From Candidatus Yanofskybacteria bacterium RIFCSPHIGHO2_01_FULL_39_8b (GTDB lineage: Bacteria > Patescibacteriota > Minisyncoccia > 2-02-FULL-40-12 > GWA2-44-9), in contig MGIZ01000058.1 of assembly GCA_001794015.1 (NCBI GenBank), positions 1 through 16,745 of the forward strand: 16,745 bases of DNA. Reading direction: 5' to 3'. The notes under the pieces are model-generated. The model had not been told where the DNA came from, ran no database searches, and saw only the letters and a list, made by a program, of their open reading frames with translations. Position numbers and translations under genes: made by a program. Positions 1-6,033 of this stretch are shown here, piece by piece; position 1 is the first letter of the stretch; every line of letters starts with the position of its first letter.

Positions 1-1840
1 CAAAAGGCTTAAGAGTATCGGCCATAGCAATTATGGCAACTGGCCGCCAAGCGCTATTTTGGTTCATGGCTAAAAATACCACAGTCTTGGCTTCATTCTG
101 CAGTTTTTCAAAAATTGTTGAGTGTTCAGCCACATCAATTCCAAGATTTTTCATAAAGCCATCATTGCCTAAAGCAACAGCGGAACCGGATACGTTACCC
201 CGAACACCGAATCCGGCAACAGCTTTAAACTCTTTAACTTCCGGCAATTCGCCTATTTCGACCTTGCCTTTTTCTATTACCGCCCGGGCTAACGGATGTT
301 CAGAACCAACCTCAACCGCCGCCGCAAGTTTTATCGCTTCCTTGGCATCAAACCCGCCCAATGGAACGAGATCAGTTACAACCGGCTTACCGACGGTAAG
401 AGTGCCGGTTTTGTCAAATGCGATGGCATTAATCCGATAAGCCTTCTCGAGCGCTTCTCCACCCTTTAAAATAATCCCGAATTTAGCCGCCCGACCGATA
501 CCAACAATAAGAGCTGTTGGTGTAGCCAGACCCATTGCACAAGGACAGGAAATGACCAAGACTGCAATCATTCGAATAAGTCCTGCCCTGAAAGGTAAAG
601 CGGCAAAGAAATACCAACCGACAAATGTAAGAACCGATAATACGACTACAGCCGGCACAAAAGATTCACTAACCTTATCAACCAAATCCTGAATCGGCGC
701 TTTGCGAGCTTGAGCCTCTTCAACCATCGCCACTATCTGATAAAGCAAAGTTTCCTTGCCGACTTTAGTCGCCTTAAACCTGAAAAGTCCCTCTTGGTTT
801 ACCGTCGCCCCAATTACTTGATCACCAACCACGCGTTTAATCGGAAATGACTCTCCAGTAACAACTTTTTCATCAATATGGGTTTCTCCCTCAATTATAA
901 TTCCATCAACCGGAATTTTTTCGCCGGGACGGACAACAATGACATCACCCTGGGCTAACTGATCAAGAGGAACTGTAACTTCTTTGCCATCTCGAATGAC
1001 ATGCGCCTCTTTCGCTTCCAATTTTAATAATTCTTTGATTGCTTCAGAGGCCCGTCCTTTAGCTACCGCTTCAAAATATCTGCCCAAAAGTATAAAAAAC
1101 AGCAACGCCGCTGAAGATTCCCAGAAGGGATGATCAATATTGAAAAACAGAAAACCAATAGCACTGTAAAAATACGCCGCTGAAGTTCCAAGAACAACCA
1201 GAACATCCATATTGGCCGAACCGACACGAATAGAAGTAAAAGTATTGCGGTAAAACGGCCAGGCAATGACAAATTGAATCGGTGTTGAAAGTATCCAATA
1301 GATGTAGTTAAGATCAACTCTAAAAGGAGGATTTGAGACATTTACAAATAAACCGGCAAGCCATTTTATGGGTTGGGCAATAAGCCAGAAAACATAACTC
1401 GTATAATAACCGCCGTAAGCAAAGAATCCGCTTCCGGACAAAACTGGCATCTTCTGATTCATAAAATCAAAGAGCTCATGAACATGGGTCACATTGAACA
1501 TGTGAATCGCCATATAATAAATGATGATCGGAAAGGCCAAAACGAAAGCCGCTCTAACCCGGCGCTTAGCTTCTTCAGTAGCAATAGCTTCTTTTTTCTC
1601 TTCTTCTTCGGCCGAAAATCCCGCCTCCCCCGGACGCATTAAATCATAGCCAAGTTTATTTATAAGTTCATCTATCTTTTCCAGATTTATCTTATTTTCA
1701 TCAAACTCAATAACGGTCTTCTCTGAACCATAGCTTGTTTTTATTGACTGCACTCCGGCCTGTTTACCAACCAATTTATCAATCAGTATCGAACAGCTCG
1801 CACAATGCATTTTTTTAACTTTTAGAATGGCTTTGGTCAT
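1..1840 (-). CDS. copA: Copper-translocating P1B-type ATPase (CopA-like), 3' end beyond window
   Basis: This is a heavy-metal P-type ATPase that would pump Cu(I) across the cytoplasmic membrane using ATP. The minus frame is open from ATG 1840 to the window edge (613 codons). It shows an N-terminal heavy-metal-associated domain with MHCASC (residues 11-16), the actuator TGES (about 328-331), the transmembrane CPC metal site in SCPCAMGLATP (C432, C434), the phosphorylation motif DKTGT (D476) and the SEHPLA motif (H515-P516) of P1B pumps. The C-terminal GDGIND hinge and last helices lie outside the window. The CPC and HP motifs favour Cu(I)/Ag(I) over Zn/Cd, but specificity is inferred. Its ATG overlaps the TGA of the upstream gene (ATGA), so translation is probably coupled. 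No frameshift was found in the visible part. Confidence 0.95.
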   Translation of the reverse strand, partial: MTKAILKVKKMHCASCSILIDKLVGKQAGVQSIKTSYGSEKTVIEFDENKINLEKIDELINKLGYDLMRPGEAGFSAEEEEKKEAIATEEAKRRVRAAFVLAFPIIIYYMAIHMFNVTHVHELFDFMNQKMPVLSGSGFFAYGGYYTSYVFWLIAQPIKWLAGLFVNVSNPPFRVDLNYIYWILSTPIQFVIAWPFYRNTFTSIRVGSANMDVLVVLGTSAAYFYSAIGFLFFNIDHPFWESSAALLFFILLGRYFEAVAKGRASEAIKELLKLEAKEAHVIRDGKEVTVPLDQLAQGDVIVVRPGEKIPVDGIIIEGETHIDEKVVTGESFPIKRVVGDQVIGATVNQEGLFRFKATKVGKETLLYQIVAMVEEAQARKAPIQDLVDKVSESFVPAVVVLSVLTFVGWYFFAALPFRAGLIRMIAVLVISCPCAMGLATPTALIVGIGRAAKFGIILKGGEALEKAYRINAIAFDKTGTLTVGKPVVTDLVPLGGFDAKEAIKLAAAVEVGSEHPLARAVIEKGKVEIGELPEVKEFKAVAGFGVRGNVSGSAVALGNDGFMKNLGIDVAEHSTIFEKLQNEAKTVVFLAMNQNSAWRPVAIIAMADTLKPF

Positions 1841-2175
1841 AATATTGAATATTTTGTTGCTGTTAAATTCATAAACGGCATAAAATATTTTTCTAAGTCG
1901 GTTAGCTTCGTGCCGTATTCTTGACCTCCTAATATCCCGTCACAAAATATTTCCCTGATTCGCCCCAGCTCAAACAGCCTATTTTCCCATCTTGGATCAT
2001 CAATGGTCAGATCAATCAACTCTAATGCTCTGGTCAAAGCGCCATTAAAATTTTGATCATCTTTTCCTTGCCACTTAGCCGCTCGGCCCACTTCCGAACC
2101 GATATTGGCTAACTGTTCAGATAAAGATAATTTCTGCCACCTGCCTTCGGCCAAATTTTTATGCAAGTAAGTCAT
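1837..2175 (-). CDS. Conserved-looking hypothetical protein, 112 aa
   Basis: I do not recognise a named family. The protein is soluble, with no signal peptide or membrane segment, and looks mostly helical. It is rich in charged and aromatic residues, with blocks such as NLAEGRWQKLSLSEQLANIG (residues 7-26) and RALELIDLTIDDPRWENRLFELGRIREIFCDG (written here only as its extent, about 49-80). It begins directly after the TAA of the DUF5674 gene, with no intervening base, and its TGA overlaps the copA start as ATGA. The three genes are therefore almost certainly one transcript. Small proteins of this style occur in candidate-phyla genomes, but that is recollection and not something the sequence shows. 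A role in copper handling would rest on position alone. There is no MxCxxC motif or His/Met cluster to support metal binding. Confidence 0.8.
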   Translation of the reverse strand: MTYLHKNLAEGRWQKLSLSEQLANIGSEVGRAAKWQGKDDQNFNGALTRALELIDLTIDDPRWENRLFELGRIREIFCDGILGGQEYGTKLTDLEKYFMPFMNLTATKYSIL

Positions 2176-2535
2176 TTATTCTAAAATAAATTTATTCACG
2201 ATTTCTTTAATTTTATCTCTGATTTCTTGGCTATCAATACTCCTAGTTCTATTGCCCAAATTGGGTTTTATATTAACCATCGAATCGAATTCTATAAATT
2301 CTTCGCCGGTTTTATCAGGATAAAGATTTATGCCCCACAAATTATTATTTTTAGACTGAAATCGTTTGTGTAGCTCAACCGCTATATCTATGTGAAGCTC
2401 CCCGCCTAGGCCAATTTTTTCTTGTTCTATGTCCACTGCTCCTTTAACTACATAACCAAAAGTCTCATCTGCTATTTTTTTTAATTCTAACCTAGTTATC
2501 GGTTCTTTAATTATATGTATGTTATCTATTGACAT
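2176..2535 (-). CDS. DUF5674 family protein
   Basis: The 119-residue protein matches my memory of DUF5674: it opens MSIDNIHIIKEPIT, continues through RLELKKIADETFG, has a mid-protein GGELHIDIA block, then LWGINLYPDKTGEEFIEFDS (residues about 65-84), and ends in an INxKPNxGNRSR-like segment followed by a short helix (EIRDKIKEIVNKFI). It is soluble and its function is unknown. It is first in a three-gene unit with the 112-residue protein and copA. Upstream, an AT-rich stretch offers a minus-strand -10 (TATAAT, 2561-2556) about 20 nt before the ATG. That -10 overlaps a consensus plus-strand promoter, so the region reads both ways. The plus-strand -35 lies inside this gene's first codons. Confidence 0.88.
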   Translation of the reverse strand: MSIDNIHIIKEPITRLELKKIADETFGYVVKGAVDIEQEKIGLGGELHIDIAVELHKRFQSKNNNLWGINLYPDKTGEEFIEFDSMVNIKPNLGNRTRSIDSQEIRDKIKEIVNKFILE

Positions 2536-2557
2536 TTTGATTGGGATTTGATATAAT
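2529..2557 (+). promoter_or_regulatory. Consensus sigma70-type promoter reading into an intergenic RNA region
   Basis: TTGACA (2529-2534), a 17-base spacer and TATAAT (2552-2557) match both consensus hexamers at the optimal spacing. Transcription should start near 2564-2570, where the base composition switches from very AT-rich to GC-rich. No convincing coding frame follows on this strand, so the product is most likely RNA. The -10 region is itself near-palindromic and overlaps a minus-strand TATAAT (2561-2556) serving the DUF5674 gene. Confidence 0.7.
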
Positions 2558-2563
2558 TATAAT

Positions 2564-2685
2564 AATTAAGGCCCTACGGTTCGGTTACGGAGCAGCTTAC
2601 GCCGATCCGCCAGATTTGACGTATGGATCCTCCGACAGTAGCCCACCGTGGACCATGGCAGAGCGCGTTAAGCGCTCTTTCTTTT
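2564..2685 (+). ncRNA. Candidate structured small RNA of about 120 nt, unknown family
   Basis: A perfect promoter ends just upstream and an intrinsic terminator closes the segment at 2660-2685. Between them the sequence is far richer in G+C than its neighbours and can nest three helices: 2570-2579 with 2646-2654 (one mismatch and one bulge), CGGAG 2588-2592 with CTCCG 2630-2634, and GATCC 2604-2608 with GGATC 2625-2629. This gives an elongated hairpin with asymmetric internal loops. I do not recognise it as tmRNA, RNase P RNA, 6S RNA or 5S rRNA. A short stretch (2582-2596) resembles the tip of SRP helix 8, but the 5' arm needed for a real SRP RNA is absent. Existence as RNA is moderately supported and identity is unknown. 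Confidence 0.5.
2660..2685 (+). terminator. Intrinsic terminator of the candidate small RNA
   Basis: AGAGCGC (2660-2666) pairs perfectly with GCGCTCT (2672-2678) around a GTTAA loop, followed by TTCTTTT. The T tract follows only on the plus strand, which supports plus-strand transcription. Confidence 0.65.
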
Positions 2686-2688
2686 ACT

Positions 2689-2826
2689 AAAGTTGAACCA
2701 TATATCTCTGGGAGGAAATTGCGCAGGCAAATCGGCTTGGTTCTTCGATTTGCCGAGCACTTAGGGTGCGATTTCTCACTGGAAGAAATCGACACCCGGT
2801 CCGAACAGAGATATATGCTCAACTTT
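2689..2826. other. Structured element: long basal stem with two inner hairpins (three-way junction)
   Basis: AAAGTTGA (2689-2696) plus ATATATCTCTG (2700-2710) pair with CAGAGATATAT (2806-2816) plus TCAACTTT (2819-2826), giving about 19-20 bp with a small internal loop. Inside are two perfect or near-perfect hairpins: GGCAAATCG 2726-2734 with CGATTTGCC 2746-2754, and GGGTGCGATTTCT 2764-2776 with AGAAATCG-a-CACCC 2784-2797. The junction strands are purine-rich (GGAGGAAATTGCGCA; GAGCACTTA; GGTCCGAA). The structure could be a second domain of the upstream RNA, a separate RNA on either strand, or the 3' UTR of the cupredoxin mRNA, whose stop codon touches its edge. A 68-codon plus-strand frame across it has no supporting feature and is probably accidental. 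Confidence 0.5.
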
Positions 2827-3266
2827 TAAGGTACTGAATTTTCTTTTGCTGGCCTTACCTTGATAACTCCAATCATATCAAAGTGAGTTCTTTTAACTCC
2901 ATCGACATGACCTTCTCCGCATGGAACCGAACAATAATACTGAAAATCACCTATTTGGGTCGCCACAAACTCCACATAAATCGTGCTTTTGGCGGGCATT
3001 CTTTGGGATACTCCGAAGGCATCAATAGCCAATCCGTGATCGTATTCATCTTCGTTAATAATCTCTAATTTAATTCTATCGCCCCTGTCCACTTCAATCG
3101 TCTCCGGCGTCCACCGCCACTCGTCTTTCTCGGCAATAATCGTAAAATTCCTGACCACACCCGTTTCAACCGGCCTGTCTTCCTCAGAAAGCAAAACTGT
3201 ACGATAAAATATCCCGCCGCCGATAATTAAAATAGTCATTCCAATTAATATAAAATATTTGTTCAT
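2826..3266 (-). CDS. Membrane-anchored CuA-type cupredoxin (cytochrome oxidase subunit II-like domain)
   Basis: This 146-residue protein has one N-terminal membrane segment (about 4-25, a signal anchor) and an extracytoplasmic cupredoxin domain. It resembles the soluble half of COX2: EWRWTPETIEV, then a DHGLAI block carrying ligand H77, then CSVPCGEGH (C112, C116, H120) and a downstream Met (M131). The Glu found between the cysteines of true COX2 is Val here. Canonical CuA sites have H-x2-M. Here eight extra residues, GVKRTHFD (123-130), separate them, encoded by a palindrome-containing 24-base insert. No oxidase subunit I is nearby, so it probably binds copper for storage or transfer and not for respiration. 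Its ATG overlaps the preceding TGA (ATGA), coupling it to the Met/His-rich protein. Confidence 0.88.
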   Translation of the reverse strand: MNKYFILIGMTILIIGGGIFYRTVLLSEEDRPVETGVVRNFTIIAEKDEWRWTPETIEVDRGDRIKLEIINEDEYDHGLAIDAFGVSQRMPAKSTIYVEFVATQIGDFQYYCSVPCGEGHVDGVKRTHFDMIGVIKVRPAKENSVP

Positions 3267-4726
3267 TTTTTAACTGTAACATCTTCCGGTTTAACTTTTA
3301 AATAACCCTTGACCCACCAGCTTAAACCTGCAGTTAATAATGCAGAAATTACCAATAACCCCCACCGCTGCGATACTGGGAATGGCGCCTTTTCTTCGAC
3401 TTGAATCCAGAATTCGGCAAGCAATGCTTCATCTGCCGGTAAATCTATGCCTTGGGGCTGAAATTGGGCAAATGCTTTATATAATCCGGCTTCAGGAAAA
3501 GTCACGGCAAAACTTATTACCTCGTCGCCGCCACTTTCACTTGAATGATCATCACCATTAGCTAATACTTCATTAATTAAAACGGGTGCTCTTGAATGAC
3601 CATGATCTCCATCAGCCGGATGCGTATGAATAAACTGACTCCAATCATTTTTTATTAAAACCAAATGCATCTGGGCACCAAGATAATCTTCAACATTTAT
3701 TTCCTGGCCATTTAAAGTATGAATATCAAACGATAGGTCTATCTCCCTGCCCTTAACAACTGTATCTGAAGATGCTAATGAAACTTGATAATTCCCAGTA
3801 ATAGCATTCCTTGAAAAAAAAACTTTCTTGTTTTCTCTCGAACCGAGGCCATTTATATTTACTTCTGGATGACCATAAACATAGTCAGTTCCATCTTTCT
3901 TAATTGATGACCATATTTTATAAAGTCCCGGTTTTTGGAAAGTATGCTCAATACTGAAAATTGACGAATTATCGGCTAAAAATTCCGGGTGTATATGGAA
4001 AAATTCATTCATATCAGAACGAACACCTATGACGTGCATTAATTTTTCATGCTCGATTTGGAGTTGATTGGCCAATACCGGCAAATTTCCAGGTTTTTCA
4101 TTGACAAAAAAATCCAATCTCAAAAGCATACCAACATTATAAGGCGCTGGATTGACATTCAAACTCACGACTAATCCCTCTTTCGCATCACTTTCTTCCA
4201 TTAATTGCCCCGAGCCAATTGAAGAATTCCCGCCACTACCATCGTTGTCATCATTAACTATCTCATCTTCTTTATGCCCATGGCCCGCTTCTCCGTCTTC
4301 ATGCTCATGCCCCCCTCCTTCGCCAAGGCTTCGGCGGGCAAGCATCATCTCGTCCATCATTTGATTAGCTTCTTCCTTGCTCATATCATGTGTTTCCATC
4401 ATATGCTCCATCATCACATCCATATCCATTCCGTCAGACATATGCTCATCCATATGCTCATGCATTTCTTCATCGGCCATCATATTGGCCATATCTTCTT
4501 GTTCGGCAGATATAGAGTTGCCAGAAGAATCATGGCCATGGGGCTGGCTTTCATCAATCGGCATACCCATTGGGGCGTCGTGAGGAACCATTGATTGGTT
4601 CAAAAACATCGTCGGCAAATAATAAACAAAAGTGATAATAAGCAGGAACGAAAAAACCACCAACCACCAGAAATGCCATTGCCTGAACTTATCTAACGCA
4701 GATTTTGGAAATTGTTCGTTAGCCAT
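3263..4726 (-). CDS. Membrane-anchored Met/His-rich protein with two CopC/YtkA-like domains
   Basis: The 487-residue protein has a membrane helix near each end (about 19-41 and 455-472), leaving a large outer domain. Residues 46-152 are packed with Met, His, Asp and Glu (for example HEHMDEHMSDGMDMDVMMEH), typical of Cu(I)/Ag(I)-binding sequences. Two similar beta-rich domains follow. The first (about 184-292) has LMHVIGVRSDMNEFFHIHPE and later TFQKPGLYKIW. The second (about 313-443) has QMHLVLIKNDWSQFIHTHPA and later TFPEAGLYKAF. The paired HxHP and PGLYK blocks indicate an internal duplication of a CopC/YtkA-like fold, recalled from that family and not searched. An in-frame LARRSLGEGG segment (129-138) looks like an inserted repeat. 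The start overlaps the previous stop as TAATG. The likely role is extracytoplasmic copper buffering or delivery. Confidence 0.85.
   Translation of the reverse strand: MANEQFPKSALDKFRQWHFWWLVVFSFLLIITFVYYLPTMFLNQSMVPHDAPMGMPIDESQPHGHDSSGNSISAEQEDMANMMADEEMHEHMDEHMSDGMDMDVMMEHMMETHDMSKEEANQMMDEMMLARRSLGEGGGHEHEDGEAGHGHKEDEIVNDDNDGSGGNSSIGSGQLMEESDAKEGLVVSLNVNPAPYNVGMLLRLDFFVNEKPGNLPVLANQLQIEHEKLMHVIGVRSDMNEFFHIHPEFLADNSSIFSIEHTFQKPGLYKIWSSIKKDGTDYVYGHPEVNINGLGSRENKKVFFSRNAITGNYQVSLASSDTVVKGREIDLSFDIHTLNGQEINVEDYLGAQMHLVLIKNDWSQFIHTHPADGDHGHSRAPVLINEVLANGDDHSSESGGDEVISFAVTFPEAGLYKAFAQFQPQGIDLPADEALLAEFWIQVEEKAPFPVSQRWGLLVISALLTAGLSWWVKGYLKVKPEDVTVKK
4313..4342 (-). repeat. In-frame palindrome-containing insertion (codes LARRSLGEGG)
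   Basis: CGCC (4321-4324) and GGCG (4333-4336) flank AAGGCTTC, inside a GC-rich patch within the Met/His-rich coding region. The encoded LARRSLGEGG is unlike its acidic, Met/His-rich surroundings. The pattern TCGCC...GGCGGG also appears in the insertion in recR. I recall RRSLGEGG-like segments scattered through CPR proteins; copies elsewhere in this genome cannot be checked here. Confidence 0.55.
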
Positions 4727-4989
4727 TAGTGTTTTTCGACATCAATTTTTACACCGACACCATAATGTTCCTTAAAAAACCACCACCATAAAGGCAAAAG
4801 CCATAAGATTACAAGCGCCCAACTTCCACCTTCAAGAGGTAAGCCAAATAAACCTTCTCCTGTTTCCATACCATGAAAATGTCCGCCTTTGGAAGTTCCG
4901 ATCCTGTTTCCTACCGTATCCAGAAGAACTTCTTCCTGGGTTATTTGTTCTAATACGGTATGTTGGCCAGAATTTACCCACCAATCGTA
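4726..4989 (-). CDS. Second-frame continuation of the CcdA-like gene, or separate small membrane protein
   Basis: In the frame one base back from the CcdA-like gene, 87 codons from TAC 4989 to TAA 4726 read as genuine protein: YDWWVNSGQHTVLEQITQEE, then a GGHFHGMETGEG segment, then a membrane helix (about 56-72, with WALVILWLLPLWWWFF) and a short charged tail. Its TAA overlaps the next gene's ATG (TAATG), so the end is fixed. The start is not. The frame is open up to ATG 5235, but that upstream part is antisense-like filler translated from inside the CcdA-like gene. The first internal ATG at METGEG would leave only 47 residues. The simplest readings are a fusion with the CcdA-like gene by frameshifting at GGGGTTTTTTACG, a real or assembly indel there, or a non-ATG start. 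Confidence 0.6.
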   Translation of the reverse strand, partial: YDWWVNSGQHTVLEQITQEEVLLDTVGNRIGTSKGGHFHGMETGEGLFGLPLEGGSWALVILWLLPLWWWFFKEHYGVGVKIDVEKH

Positions 4990-5780
4990 AAAAACCCCAA
5001 AACGAGTATAAATCCTGAAAAAAATATCATCATCCAGGCTGTAGCTTTTTCTACTTTTTCCCGATGGGCCGAAAGCCAACTTAAGCCATTCACCCCAAGT
5101 ATTCCCAAAAGTGCTAACAATAATAACGGCAGTACCCTCGCAACAGCATGAACAAAGAACAGAGACCAACCATAGAAAATATTTCCGGAACGAGCGATTT
5201 CTAGGAATATAAGAGGTGTTGCAGGATGCGGACAACCAATGCCGATATTTCCAAGAAACAAACCTAGCATAAGGGCTTTAACGTAATCCTTTTTTTCCTG
5301 AATTATCTTAGGGGCAGCCCCAGAATATGTCGGCATCCTTAATTTAATCAACCCAAGCTCACCTAAAGCAAACAAATAAGCAATGATACCGGCTATAAAG
5401 TAGAGCCAGTTTTTCATTCCTTCCACCTGAACGCCGAAAGAAGTTATAAATGTCTTACCGATTATTGCCGCCAGAATACCATACATACTCAAGGTAATGG
5501 CAACACCGGCACCGAATGCCAATGCCATTCCTAATCCTTTAACCGGTCCTTTACCCATAGATAACGGAACAATAACGAATGCCAACGGAAAAGTGCAGGG
5601 CAAAACTATCATCGTTAGTCCCATCGCATAACTAAACAAATACCAACCCATACCCTCAACCTGGCCGGAAGAACCAAAGAATGCCCAGACCAAACCCATG
5701 CCTATGACGGCGGCCAGTCCAAAAACTAAAGCTATTATCCAATGCCGAGCTTTATCGGAAACTGGCACAGCGCCAGCCAC
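4974..5780 (-). CDS. CcdA/DsbD-type membrane thiol-disulfide electron carrier
   Basis: The 268-residue, six-helix membrane protein carries the two reactive-cysteine motifs of the CcdA/DsbD family: PCTFP (C62) in an early helix and GCPHPATP (C183) in a later one. Members pass electrons from cytoplasmic thioredoxin to thiol partners outside the membrane, for disulfide reduction or metalloprotein assembly. The frame ends right after the last helix (FILVLGFFTIGG), and the next protein segment continues in the -1 frame. The first usable start is GTG 5780, but 20 upstream in-frame codons (5781-5840) look like real N-terminal protein (EELKTQEVAQPSPA) and contain no ATG, GTG or TTG. The true start may be a rare codon or a mutated one. 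It leads a coupled unit with the Met/His-rich and cupredoxin genes, suggesting it keeps their cysteines or copper reduced. Confidence 0.88.
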   Translation of the reverse strand: MAGAVPVSDKARHWIIALVFGLAAVIGMGLVWAFFGSSGQVEGMGWYLFSYAMGLTMIVLPCTFPLAFVIVPLSMGKGPVKGLGMALAFGAGVAITLSMYGILAAIIGKTFITSFGVQVEGMKNWLYFIAGIIAYLFALGELGLIKLRMPTYSGAAPKIIQEKKDYVKALMLGLFLGNIGIGCPHPATPLIFLEIARSGNIFYGWSLFFVHAVARVLPLLLLALLGILGVNGLSWLSAHREKVEKATAWMMIFFSGFILVLGFFTIGG

Positions 5781-5840
5781 CGCTGGTGACGGTTGCGCGA
5801 CTTCTTGAGTTTTAAGTTCTTCGGATATTATGTAAAGTTC

Positions 5841-6030
5841 TAATTATTCTAATTGCTCTAATTGACCTAATCAAATCCTAATGACGGAAATGTCTAATGA
5901 CTAAATTTTTATTTTTCGAAATTAGAAATTAAAACATTAGACATTGATTAGAATAATTAGAAATTAGAATAATTTATGCATGGTTAATTAGTATAATTAG
6001 ATCAATTTATTTTAAGGTTAATGAGGTTAA
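5841..6030. repeat. AT-rich spacer of CTAAT units then ATTAG units, with an 11-bp inverted repeat
   Basis: The left part holds five CTAAT units on the plus strand (about 5850-5898, spaced 9-16 bases). The right part holds seven ATTAG units (about 5920-6000). The two halves are thus inverted copies of one degenerate motif. AATGTCTAATG (5889-5899) and CATTAGACATT (5935-5945) form a perfect 11-bp inverted repeat around the centre. No gene is visible on either strand. Confidence 0.55.
5846..5874 (-). promoter_or_regulatory. Possible promoter of the CcdA-Met/His-cupredoxin unit
   Basis: On the minus strand, TTGATT (5874-5869), a 17-base spacer and TAGAAT (5851-5846) lie just upstream of the CcdA-like frame. 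The hexamers sit in a repetitive AT-rich stretch, so chance matches are more likely than elsewhere in the window. Confidence 0.35.
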
Positions 6031-6033
6031 TTT

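Noticed and set aside
33..440. 135-codon plus-strand open frame opposite copA
   Set aside because: It is antisense to the P and N domains of the ATPase, whose motifs are unmistakable on the minus strand.
2582..2596. Resemblance to the SRP RNA helix 8 tip (TCGGTTACGGAGCAGC)
   Set aside because: The 5' arm that should pair with the sequence after GCAGC is missing because the promoter lies there, and the loop is not the usual GGAA. It is kept only as a weak hint.
2711..2805. GGAGGAAA and ACCCGG patches reminiscent of RNase P RNA conserved regions
   Set aside because: The helix P4 pairing and the other conserved regions are absent and the element is far too short.
2623..2829. 68-codon plus-strand open frame
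   Set aside because: It lies across strong inverted repeats and a terminator, has no ribosome-binding site and shows no protein-like family features.
4152..4594. Plus-strand frames rich in Ser, Ile, His and Met opposite the Met/His-rich gene
   Set aside because: Their composition mirrors the Met, His and Asp codons of the real minus-strand gene.
4990..5235. N-terminal part of the 169-codon minus-strand frame starting at ATG 5235
   Set aside because: It is an alternative-frame reading inside the CcdA-like gene, whose helices and GCPHPATP motif occupy the same bases. Only the part after 4989 looks real.
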